Assembly (NCBI GenBank): GCA_905221605.1
Contig: CAJNDS010001447.1
Location: forward strand, 215,001-279,000
Direction of reading: 5' to 3'
From: Symbiodinium natans
Lineage: Eukaryota > Sar > Dinophyceae > Suessiales > Symbiodiniaceae
Length of the DNA stretch: 64,000 nt
Positions 12,201 through 23,100 of this stretch are shown one piece after another (the first letter of the stretch is position 1; each line of letters opens with the position of its first letter). The notes under the pieces were generated by a model that saw only the letters and a program-made list of their open reading frames with translations, had not been told where the DNA came from and ran no database searches. The position numbers and the translations under genes were made by a program.

Positions 12201-12686
12201 GTAGGGTTTAGGGTTGAGGGTTTAGAGTTTAGGGTTCAGGGTTTAGGGTTTAGGGTTAGGGTTTAGGGTTTAGGGTTAAGGGTTTAGGGTTAGCATTTCC
12301 AGGGTTTTGGGTTTCGCTGCTTTGGAACGAACGGGCTACGTGCGGGGGATGATCTGAGGATTTAGGGATTTAGGGTTCAGGGTTTAGGGTTTAGGGTTCA
12401 GGGTTTAGGAACTTGTCATTTTTTGTAGAGGGGCTGGGCCCCCGCATTGAAGGCATTCTCGAGGGGCATTCTGCAGTGAAAACATCCGTCGGGCTGTATA
12501 CTTACGGTTGTGAACTCTAAATCCTAAGTCCGAGACCCCGGAGCCTGAACCCCAAATCCCCACATCGTAAACCCCCAAAGGCCCAATCCCTGAATCCCAG
12601 AGACCTGAAACCCTGAGGCATCTCGGCCATAACCTACCCGATGCCGCCGGCAACCGCTACTGCATTGACTTGCTTTGCATCGCGGG
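9236..12686 (+). CDS. SelR/MsrB-like methionine-R-sulfoxide reductase domain gene, tiny exons (partial)
   Basis: Exons: 9236-9303 (ends in AVAQLE), possibly the 12-base microexon 9416-9427 (ENGG, donor GTAAGT), 9733-9788 (VTFYDAQCGLPLFEAPKG), 10150-10212 (TYAEFKRESERHGWPSFRDD), 11347-11368 (IIRENIK), 11614-11642 (VLEGGEVVS) and 12618-12686 (HLGHNLPDAAGNRYCIDLLC). All join in phase. GWPSF, LGHN and RYC(I) are hallmarks of SelR/MsrB enzymes, which reduce methionine-R-sulfoxide in proteins. The Cys of RYC corresponds to the catalytic residue. Donors used include GC (after 10212 and 11368), GT (after 11642) and probably GA (AG|GACGTG after 9788). The residues usually found between VVS and HLGHN (about four, LDGT-like) are not encoded in the exons found, so a microexon was missed or lost. 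The N-terminus and the stop codon are not located. Introns consist mainly of telomere-type units. Confidence 0.75.
9836..9896. repeat. CCCTAAA array inside the SelR-like gene
   Basis: About eight perfect CCCTAAA units in the intron after the VTFYD exon. Confidence 0.95.
10703..10789. mobile_element. MITE-like element, family D (TTGGGATGTTCCCC ends)
   Basis: TTGGGATGTTCCCCTTCATA at the left pairs with TATAAGGGGGAACAGCCCAA at the right. Two TTTAGGG units occupy the loop, as if inserted or captured there. Confidence 0.75.
11684..11743. repeat. TTTAGGG array
   Basis: Eight tandem TTTAGGG units between SelR-like exons at 11614 and 12618. Confidence 0.95.
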
Positions 12687-13381
12687 GCATCCAAAGCACT
12701 TCGTTCTGCACTGCTCGGGGTTTTCGGGGTTTCGGATTCAGGGTTTTAGATTTAGGGTTTAGGGCTTAGGATTTAGGGTTTGGGGTTCAGCTTGCAAGGT
12801 TTAGGGTTAGGGCTTGGGATTTAGGGTTTGGGGTTCGGGTCCTTTGAGTTTAGGGGCTTACTTAGGCTTTGAAATTTTGGCTTCGGAGTTTAGGGTTCGA
12901 GGTTTTCGGGTTTGCCGGTTTATCCCTGAAACCTAATTTGATTTTAGGGACCAGGGTTTCGGGTGTAAGGACTACAGCTCTTTCATACGGATCGAAGTCC
13001 AGGTGCGCCGAAAAGCACAAGAAAAAGCGAAGAGTTAAGGGTTTTCGGTTTTGGGTAGAAACTGGCAGAAGCAACAACTGCGCCTGTCTGTCAGTACATA
13101 ATGCTTTTTCCCGACGATAGTGGCCCCCGAGGTAGAAGGCTCGAGTATGACAGCTGACAGCAACCGTACAAAAGAAGCTCCAAACCCTGAACCCTAACCC
13201 TAAACCCTAGACCCTGACCCCTAAACCCTAAGCCCACCCTCAAACACTTAACTCTCAATCCTACTTCTCAATGTCCTCAAGCTCCGCCTACGCCCTACAC
13301 CCTCAACCCCTAGCCGGACCATCAGCTTCGAGAAACTACTCTTTGCTTAAGAGAACCACCAAAAATTGGACAAAAAAAACA

Positions 13382-13547
13382 TATGAAGCAGGGTTTATAT
13401 TACTGTTTTTGGTGAGTGTATATAAGAATCCGATTTCATATTGATGGGTAAATAAAAAATAGATAAATAAATATATCTATATATATATATAATATGTATT
13501 ATGGGTGTCCTTTTGGGGATACAAGAAACATATGCCCTACTTCATAC
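13382..13547. mobile_element. MITE-like element, family G (TATGAAGCAGGG ends)
   Basis: TATGAAGCAGGGTTTATATT at the left pairs with CATATGCCCTACTTCATA at the right. The centre carries GAGTGTATATAAG and TGTCCTTTTGGGG, both shared with the copy at 16411. Confidence 0.8.
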
Positions 13548-13709
13548 GCTTCCCTAGAAGGGTAATAAGGGGATTATTCATCTTTCCTTTTTTTGGGGGA
13601 AACCCTAAACCCTAAACCAGCAAAGAGTAGGAAACTACCACAGCACCTGAAGCCCACAATCGATCCAGGAGTTCCGCAGGGGTGGGATGTAGGACTGTTG
13701 GGGTGTAGT

Positions 13710-13985
13710 AGAGTTTAGGGTTTAGGGTTAGGGTTTAGGGTTTAGGGTTTAGGGTTTAGGGTTTTGGGTTTTGGGTTTTGGGTTTTGGGTTTAGGGTTTA
13801 GGGTTCAGGGTTCAGGGTTCAGGGTTTAGGGTTCAGGGTTCAGGGCTTATAAAGGGTTTTGGGCTTTGGATTTCGAGTTGAAGTTGGAGGCCTTGCTGAT
13901 GGTTTAGGGTTCAGGGTTTAGGGTTCAGGGTTTAGGGTTTAGGGTTTAGAGTTTAGGGTTTAGGGTTTTGGGTTCTGAAACTGAA
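13710..13985. repeat. Mixed TTTAGGG, TTTTGGG and TTCAGGG arrays
   Basis: Runs of each heptamer variant appear as small homogeneous blocks (for example four to five TTTTGGG near 13763-13790) rather than random mixtures. Confidence 0.9.
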
Positions 13986-14287
13986 GCTCCTCCGCTTCTT
14001 GAGACGGCGCATGGCCCAGCAACCGTAGAACCCTGTTTACAAGTTCCTGACCCTGAACCCCTAAGTTTCACCCTACACGCTAAACCCTGTAAACCCCATA
14101 AACCCCATAAACCCTATAAACCCTATAAGCCCTAGAAGCCCTATAAGCCCTAAGCCGTGAACACCCCCCGAGCCCTGCACCTAACCTTCGCATCAAAGGT
14201 AGCTGGCGAGCGCCCGCGGGGAAGCAAGCTGTGTTGGGACGCCAAGGCCTCTTGGCAGAATGGGCTGCAAGATGAGCCAAGTTCTTT

Positions 14288-14408
14288 GACCCCAAGTAGG
14301 CCCGTATTCCCCTTTGTCTTTCTTCTTGTTTAGGGTTTAGGTTCCCTTGTAGGCCCCTGTAAAACAAGGAGGGCAGTCTTTTCATTCCAAGGTTACTCTT
14401 GGGTCTAG
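14288..14408. mobile_element. Family A element
   Basis: Ends GACCCCAAGTAGGCCC and GGTTACTCTTGGGTCTAG are imperfect inverted repeats. The interior CCCCTGTAAAACAAGGAGGG resembles other family A copies. Confidence 0.65.
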
Positions 14409-14590
14409 ATGTGAAGGTTTCTAAATGCCAAAACGACCCGGAGCCAGCGTGAATGTCCAAAATCATACCCCGACCTCCCGTCCTATAGGGCCGATCTGCG
14501 GTACAACTAGTGCATTCTTTGTGGCTAATGGTACCAAACTTCCAAAGGGGGCCTTCTTTTGTGGATCGACCCCTCCTTTGCCAGGTGTCC

Positions 14591-17500
14591 ATGAGTGTTC
14601 ACGCCAGCGCCGGAGTGAACAAAGCAGCTGTTGAGATTCGGGGCTCAGTAGGGTTTAGGGTTTAGGGTTTAGGGTTTAGGGTTTAGGGTTTAGCGTTTAG
14701 GGTTTAGGGTTTACGGCTTAGGGTCTTTCAGCTTGTGCATAGCAATGGCTGTTTGTAGTTAAGAGGGTTATAGACTATGGGTAGTTGTTGGGCTTTCGAT
14801 TGGAATCGACGTGTTTTTCTGCGAGCATGTGTGTTTGCGCCATGGTAGTGGTGTCTATCGTCTCTACACCTATCTCTACCTTTACCTGCGTATATAGTTG
14901 CGTAAATGCAAGACAAGACAAGGTAAGGTATTGTAAGGGACGGCAATGTAAAGTATATTATGAATTTTACAACATGTGTGCGTGTGTATGATTCTCACGC
15001 GTACATGCAGGTATGTATGCGTAGAGACGGTAAGAAGTCCATGTCCATCTGCCACGCCTATGAAAAGGAAGGGGTTTAGGGCTGCCCTCCCTACCTCTTC
15101 CACCCGCCAGTGATAGCTGCACCCAGCGCACGCATGCTCGCACCCAGCAGGGAATCCGGCGAAACTCTCCGAGGCGGTGGTGCCTTGCTTGTACAAAAGC
15201 AGCCATGTTGGGGCCGGCTCCTGGGGCGTACATGCAGCAGAGTGACCCTAAACCATTCTCCCTTATACAGGTAATAGAGGGGTTCTTATCTCCCTTATGA
15301 GGGTCATGTTAGGGATGATTTTCTTCCCTATAAGGTTAATCTAGGGGTTCTTTATCTTGTATCTCTTGAGGGTGCGTTCTTCAGCAAAGAGTAGGCCTAG
15401 GCCAAGGGTAGATGGAAGAGCGTGATTTGGATCAATGCTGGGAGAATGCCCCCAGGCGACCCCCAGCATCTTCTGGCGTAGCAGGAGATACTCCTAGTTG
15501 GTCGCGCGGTGCAGCCAGCAAAAGAAGTTGCACACAAATCTTGCCGTGATGGGAAAGGCTCGCTTGGGACTCGCTTGGGACCATCGTCTCAGGATTCCCC
15601 AAGAAGCCTCTCCAAATCCCTACACACCAAAATCCCAAAATCCGAAAACCCTAAGTTAGCCTTTCGAAAGCCCCAAACCCTACAACTCTAATGCCCAAAG
15701 ACCCCCTAGTAAACCTTGGTTTCATGTGAGTTTTTTTTAATGTTGCACCCCAAGTTCCAAAACCCTAGGTCAGCTTCTCGCCTTTTCTGCTTCATTCGGG
15801 CTGCGGGGTTTGGAGTTCTAGGGTTGGGGTTGAGGGTTTAGGGTTCTTGCGCATCGGGCATGGAAGACTTCAGGTAAACACCCTAAACCCTGCGTGAACC
15901 CAGAGCCCTGATCCCTGACTTGCCGAAGAAATGGGTTTAGGGTTTAGGGTTTAGGATTTAGGATTTAGGGTTTAGGGTTTAGGGTTTAGGGTTTAGGGCA
16001 TCAAGAAGAAAGGCCCCAGGCTCTTCTCAAGGTTTGGGGCTTTAGGGCTTTGGTCGTTTAGGCCTTGGGGGCAGGGGTGCGTAGGGCATGAGGGTTAGGG
16101 TCTGTAGGGTTTTGTGGTAGTATGTGATCCTCGGTGTTTCGCGCTAGTATGCCTACAGCAGAACACCCGAAACCCAAAAACCTTGGGTTTAGGGTTTAGG
16201 GTTTAGGGTTCAGGGTTCAGGGTTCAGGGTTCAGGGTTCAGGGTTCAGGGTTTAGGGCCCAAAAACCCTCTGCCCTATCGCCCTGCTGCCCTGTTGCTCA
16301 GATGGTCGAGCGACGCTCCAAAGGAAGGATCTACAAGTGCAGGCGTCTGGGCACCAACGAGGCGGGCAGGGCGTTTTATGTCCTTGGAGAACTGCTTCCC
16401 CGAAGGGTCCCTGTGAAGCAGGGTTTACATTTTTGTTTTTGGTGCGTGTATATAAGGTTCCTTTTTTAATGTTGGTGAGTGTATATATGGGGTGTCCTTT
16501 TGGGGGTACAAAAAATATAAGCCCTGCTTCATGTACCTGTACAGTATATTCTTGGACCTGAAAGGGCGTCCTATAGAGTAACTTTAGGGCCCAAGTACAT
16601 ACTATAGAGGCGCATACACCCTTAGGGTTCCGAAGAGTGTGAGGCGCGGAAAGAAACCCAACCTGCTTCGGCAGAAGCTGCTCGAGGCTTTTGATGAAAC
16701 GTGGGGTCAGAAGGATTTCGCAACGACCGAGAAGTTTTGTCGGCGTATATGCGGGTACCTGCGTGTCATCGGGTTCAGAGTTCACATCACTTGGGGGCCC
16801 AAGAACCTTTGCCGATATTTGCGACGGCACGAACCCCTAAACCCTCATCCCCCCAAACGCCCCTGCCTTCACCCCAACAATGAAAGAAAACGCGCAGGGT
16901 TTAGGGTTTAGGGTTTAGGGCCGTTTAGGGTTTAGGGTTTAGGGTTTAGGGTTTAGGGTTTAGGGTTTAGGGACCTCTCTCTTACGCCCCTACACGTTGC
17001 AGGTGTCCCTCCTGAGAACTGTCGACCTGGAGCTGACGAACGTCGGGCGCTGAAGGTTTTTTTGCGTCTATTTGCTTAAGAACCCCCAATAATAATACTA
17101 ATACTGATAATCACAGTAGTAATAATCATAATAGTAATACGAACAGTAGTGATAATAATAACAAATAATAATCATACTAGTAATAGTAATACTTGTAATA
17201 ATGTGAATAGTAGGAACACCCCGAAGATGAAAAAACAACAATCTTCCGTATGAAGGTGCTATAGGGATTATTATCTTCGAATTTGTCAGTTCTTAAGAGT
17301 AGTTTAGGGTCTATCTTCGGGTGCAGACATACAAAGGAAATCGAAATGCTAGGTTTAGGGTTGAGGGCTTGGAGTTTAGGGTTTAGGATTTGGGAGTTCC
17401 AATCGTTCTTATAACGAGACTATACTACTTCATGACGGCCGAACCGAACCGAAGTTTTTTGGAGTGTTTCTAATTCTGCGGTTCGAGTTAGGGTTTAGGG

Positions 17501-20145
17501 TTTAGGGTTTAGGGTTTAGGGTTTAGGGTTTAGGGTTTAGGGTTTAGGGTTTAGGGTTTAGGGTTTAGGGTTTAGGGTTTAGGGTTTAGGGTTTAGGGTT
17601 TAGGGTTTAGGGTTTAGGGTTTAGGGTTTATTCAAAGGCCTTGTTTGACTATTGTTGTGTCTTTGGGCTCGACTGCAAGGAGGATACAGTATGCTGTTCA
17701 GGGTAGGGGTTCGAGTTTAGGGCGTGGGGAAGACGAGCGAGGTGGCAAACGGCTTGGGGTGGTTTAGGGTTTAGGGTTCGGGGTTTCGTGGTTTCGGGCC
17801 TGATCATGCATATGCCGTGTGAAGATGCGCTTCCTACTGAGATGCGACACATAGGAGGACCCGAAAGCTCACTCGGGTTTCCCTGAACCGGAGCCCCCTA
17901 AACCCTAAACCCTAAACCCTAAACCCTAAACCCTAAACCCTCAACCCCTCCCCTGCGGGCCGTAGGTTGGCCAGTTCGTTTAGTGCAAGGTCCACGCTCT
18001 GGCATAGTATCCCACCCCCAACACCCCTCTTCCCCAAGATCGCGAACCCACCGCCCTGAGCACTAAACCTGAAGAAAGGCGGAACACTGAACCCCTTCTG
18101 CCCGAATAAAAACCAGATATTAAGGTTCCGGGTTTAGGCTATTGTTTTTATAGGGTACTCGAAACCTTGACCAGGTTAGGGCCTCTTGTTTTTGGGCCCA
18201 TGATGAGGGGCCAGCCATCCAAGTTCCTACTAAACCCTCAGCCCCCAGAACCTAAGCCCTAAGCCCTAAACCCTAAACCCTAAACCCTAAACCCTAAACC
18301 CTAAACCCTAAACCCTAAACCCTAAACCCTAAACTTAAACCCTAAACCCGAAGCGGTTTAAGGTTTGCGGCTTCGACCAGTGCAACCTCGCTTCCCCCCT
18401 CGTATGGAAGCAGAAAAAGGCTGAACACCAGGCCCAAAACCCTAAACCGAAGCAGTTTAGATTTAGGGGTATAGGGTTTAGGGTTTGGGGTTTAGGGTAT
18501 AGGGTTTAGGGTTTAGGGTTTAGGATTGAGCAAACGTCCCATACCCCCAGGCCGGCAGGGATGATGGGCTGCCGACGTCGTTCCTGCGCGAGGCCCCCGC
18601 GGCCCTGAAGGTGTAAGTTGTGGCTAGGATGCCCAGTAGTACCCTTATTCCCTTTTTTGGGGGGTTCAGGTTCCCTTATAAACCCCTTTAAGCAAAAAAG
18701 GGCACCCTTTTTAAGCCTAGGTTACTGGGCAGCCTAGGTGGGGTCTGCTGAGGTTCAGGTCTCAGAAGTGCAAACCGACAAGGTTTGGGGTTCAGGGGTT
18801 CGGGTTCAGGGTTTGGTTTAGGGTTTTCAGACTCGCCTGTTGCCCTAAGTCCTGAATTCCAAAGCCTTTGAATTTTCGACTTCGCTAAACCCACAACTCC
18901 CCGAAACCCTAGGCCCTAAACCCTAAATCCTAAACCCTTAACCCTACCCAGAGATGTCATGAGCCAAGCATGCCACCAGCAGTCTAGCAGGCAGCGCTCC
19001 TCTCGGAGCTGAAGCATCCGAACATCATCAGGCACGGGGTACGCGGGGTTTAGGGTTTAGTGTTTAGGGTTTAGGGTTTAGGATACAGGATATAGGGTTT
19101 AGGGTTTAGGGGTTAGGGCTTAGGGGCTAGGGCTTAGGTTTTCGGGTGGGTTTGGGTTTTAGGGCTTCGGGTTCAGGGCTTAGGGCTTAGGGTTCAGGGT
19201 TTAGGGCTTGGGACTTGGGATTTAGGGTTTTAGGAGACCCTGAACGCACTGAGGTGTTCGCAGCAATCAAGGTCTTCCTTAAGTCATTATAGGGTTTAGG
19301 ATTTAGGGTTTAGGATTTAGGGTTTAGGGTTTAGGGCTTAGGATTAGCCCCTGTAAACCCTCGAAGGCCGCTAGCTGAACTTTGCGAGACTTCCTCTGTA
19401 GGCACTTCGGCGCGGAGATCCTGAACACGAAGGCCGGATGTCTGCACGGTTTAGGGTTTAGGTTTTAGGCTTTAGGCTTTAGGTTTTAGGGTTTAGGGTT
19501 TAGGGACCCCTCGAAGCCCGAGAAACCCTAATAACAACCCTGAAATCCCAAGGAACCCTCAAAGCCCTATACCCTGTAGACCCAGCAGCCTTATAAACTC
19601 TACATCTATGTATGGTAGCCAGATATAGAAGATCCCAACATGGATTTTGCAGACGCCGTCGTCGAAATGTTCCAGCAAACCCTAAACCCCAAACCCCAAA
19701 CCCCAAACCCCAAACCCCAAACCCCAAACCCCAAACCCCAAACCCCAAACCCTAAACCCTAAACCCTAAACCCTAAACCCTAAACCCTAAACCCTAAACC
19801 CTAAACCCTAAACCCAAGGCCATAGCGGTTTCTGATCGAGTCAACACCCAAGCCGACCTGACAGCGCTGGACAACTGCAGGTTTAGGGTTTAGGGTTTAG
19901 GGTTTAGGGTTTAGGTTTAGGGTTTAGGGTTTAGGGTTTAGGGTTTAGGGTTTAGGGTTTATAGGGGCAAATGGGCCTCGAGAATGGACCGCATGGATGC
20001 TTTGGGCTAGAAGCTTCCTTCAGACTCCCCTCTTTGCCTATAGGGTTGAGCAGGCTTTAGCTGCCGCGGATTTCTGTGACTGCCTGTGCAGGCATGTATG
20101 TATGTATGTATGTATGTATGTATGTATGTATGTATGTATATATAC

Positions 20146-20176
<31 letters not shown>

Positions 20177-23100
20177 CATACATATCGCGCCAGTCCTCTT
20201 ATCTGCACCTAGAGTCAGAGTTTTCCTGGATGGCTTCACTGTATCCCGAACTACGACTACCCTATCTCCCCTCCCTACACGCCCTCTGCGACTTTCCGCC
20301 TGACTTTTGAATCTTGATGGGCAGTACGTGTATGTCTCACACTCGATGCCGGGGCATGCTTGCACACGTTGCGCCTGGAATTTCGTGTGGGTTGCTGTAT
20401 TTTGGTAGGCGTCCAGTTCAACCTGTTTTTTGTTTATTCTGTATGTTTTTTTTTTTTTTTTTACTTTGGTGGTTGGAGAATGCACTGCTTCAGGGTTTAG
20501 GGTTTACGGTCTCGGGCAATAGTTAGTTTTGGGCTTCACTCAGGACTGATGGTTCTGGTGTTCAGGGACGAGCAAGGCTTTAGATTGTTGAAAAGCCTCT
20601 TCAGTGCACCATGGTTACATCTTCTTGAGGGAGGTTCCCCTTCCAAACCTGTTAGACCCAAAAATCGTGAATCCCTAGACCCAGCACCCTAAACCTTTAA
20701 ACCCCGAACACCCTTATACTAACAGTCCTTCGTAGGGATGATAGTACCCCCCCCCCCCCCCCCTATTATAATCCCTATTAAGGATTGTTAGTAGAAGGGG
20801 GAACATCCCAAGCCGAGCCCCAAACCCTAAACCCTAAACCCTAAAACGTGTTTTGTGGGACGTAAGGCTTGGAGCAGACGCCACAGGTTTCAAGGGTGTT
20901 GTTTGGGTTTCTTTTTTTTACGCGGAAACGTGAGGTTGTCAGGGCTCTAAATGAGGGTTGCCCAAACTGGGGGTACTCTTCTGGGGGGGGTTTAGCGTTT
21001 TGGGTTTTGGGTTTTGGTTCTGCAGAACAAGGATGCTCAAAACCCTGAGGGTCTCATGGTAGAATCGACTCCTTCTCGACTCATAGTCATGGCCTTTTCA
21101 AAACCCCTGTTTGGGGTTTTAGGGTGTAGGGTTTATAGGATTTTAAGGTTTGACCCTAATCCTGCAACATAGTGCTTGGGGAGAGGTCGGGCGTCGTGCT
21201 CAGCATTCGATGTGGGGATGCTCATGCGGATGTGTGAGGATGTTGCTGCAGGATGTAACCCGTTGGTTTCGGATTTGCGGTTCAGGGCCCCTAAACCCGA
21301 AACCCGAAACCCAAACCCTAATTACCCTGACCCCCTAAAACCCCTAAGAGTCTGGCCACTTCTCTGTTTGAGGCCGTCATGTGCACCGAGTACGTGCATG
21401 AAAGCTGGAGTACTTGGTTCAAGAGGTGCCAATTTCACCTAAACCCTAAACCCTAAACCCTAAACCCTAAACCCTAAACCCTAAACCCTAAACCCTGAAC
21501 CCTGAACCCTGAACCCTGAACCCTAAACCCTAAACCCTAAACCCTAAACCCTAAACCCTAACTAAACCCTAAACCCAGTAAGGCCACGGTTCGTGTAGGT
21601 TCGGTTCGGTTTTGGGGTACATACTCTGGAACGGTTCCGGTTCAAGCGGTTCGCTGCGGTTTGCGGTTCGGTTCGGTTCGGTTCGGGTGCCAAACCCCCA
21701 CCCCTCCGTCCACCTCCAGCCCCTCCACCCGCCCCTCCAGCCCTCCAGCCTGCACAGCGCCAGCCCTAGCCCCCTCCAGCCCGTCCAGTCCAGCCCGTCC
21801 AGCCCGTCCAGCCCGTCCAGCCCGTCCAGCCCGTCCAGCCCGTCCAGCCCGTCCAGCCCGTCCACCGTCCAGCCGTCCAGCCCGTCCAGCCCCTCCAGCC
21901 CCTCCAGCCCCTCCAGCCCCTTCCAGCCACTCCAGCCCCTCCAGCCCTCCAGCCCCTCCAGCCCCTCCAGCCCCTCCAGCCCCTCCAGCCCCTCCAGCCC
22001 CCCCAGCCCCCAGCCCTCCACCCCTCCAGCCCCTCCAGCCCCTCCACCCCTCCAGGCCCTCCAGCCCCTCCAGCCCCTCTGCCCCTCCAGCCCCTCCAGC
22101 CCCTCCAGCCCCTCCAGCCCCAGCCCCTCCAGTCCAGCCCCTCCCCTCCAGCCCAGCCCCTCCAGCCCCTCCTCCGCCCCCTCATTTCACACCTCCTACA
22201 ATGGCGAGACGAGAAGCTCATAACAGTAGGGTTAGATCCCCAAGAAGTGCTCTGCCCAGACTCCGTTCTGCCACTTGGAGTCAATGTGCTGGCACATGGT
22301 GCAGAGCGTGACTTACTGGAACCCACAAAAAAGGCAGCTTCTGACTCTACAGTGGAGGAGGCAGCAAGAGCATCGTCCTTCGTGCGGTGGTTAGCTGACA
22401 TATGTGAGCTCGCTTCTATGGCCGGCCTGGTTCCCTGTGTGTTTGCAGCACAGAGCTAGAAGGTGAGCCACTAGAGTGGTTCCTGGACACACTCCCTGCA
22501 GATATGCTCTGTACCGTGTTCACATATAGGAGCCTCAATAGCGCAGCAGCTAGCAGTTACCAGCAGCTAAGGAACAGCCAGCTCCAAAAGAAGCCTGCTA
22601 TAGAGAAGACCCTCCAGGAGCGGCTCCAAGAGGCCAGACTGCCTAAGCACATGCGTGGGGGGAATGAGCACTACAAAGAGCAGCTCTCCCAGAGGGAAGC
22701 TGAGCTGCTGCAACGAGCACGCAAGGCCATGGGCTGGCAGAGGCTGGTGTACGAGGCCTTCCCTGACAGCTGGCAAGCAGGGCCCTTTGCAGTGTCGTGT
22801 GCAGGCTTGTACATCACCAAGATTAAGCCACCTGGTGAAGAGGCTCATGGCAGCACCCAGCAAGATGGCGAAGGAGCGCCACTTTGGCAGAGGCGGATGG
22901 CCGGCGCTTTTGCCTTAGGGCCTATCCCTTCTGTTTTGCGCCCTGCTTTAGATAGTGGCGCACAGCAGGCTCTTTTCGATGCAGGGGCCGGCCGCTGGCT
23001 CTTACATTGGAAGGGCAAGGTCCCAACCGCAACAGCTGATGAGCATGCAGCCTATCATGCTACACACATAAGCGCAGCTTTGGCACACCACCACAACTTG

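Larger units (their letters stand above)
12690..14584. other. Intergenic repeat field between SelR-like and kinase genes
   Basis: Telomere-type units in both orientations, a family G element (13382) and TTTTGGG/TTCAGGG variants at 13710-13985. A possible terminal exon (LLRFLRRRMAQQP then TAG, about 13989-14027) could belong to the SelR-like gene, but its phase does not fit the last placed exon in that frame. Confidence 0.5.

Noticed and set aside
16252-16830. A 192-codon minus-strand frame
   Set aside because: It crosses two inverted-repeat elements (16411, 16542) and a candidate + exon. Composition follows the elements.
21612-22401. Three long Pro/Ser/Ala- or Trp/Gly-rich frames of over 200 codons
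   Set aside because: They are the 9-base CCAGCCCCT minisatellite read in different frames. A unit length divisible by three keeps frames open automatically.
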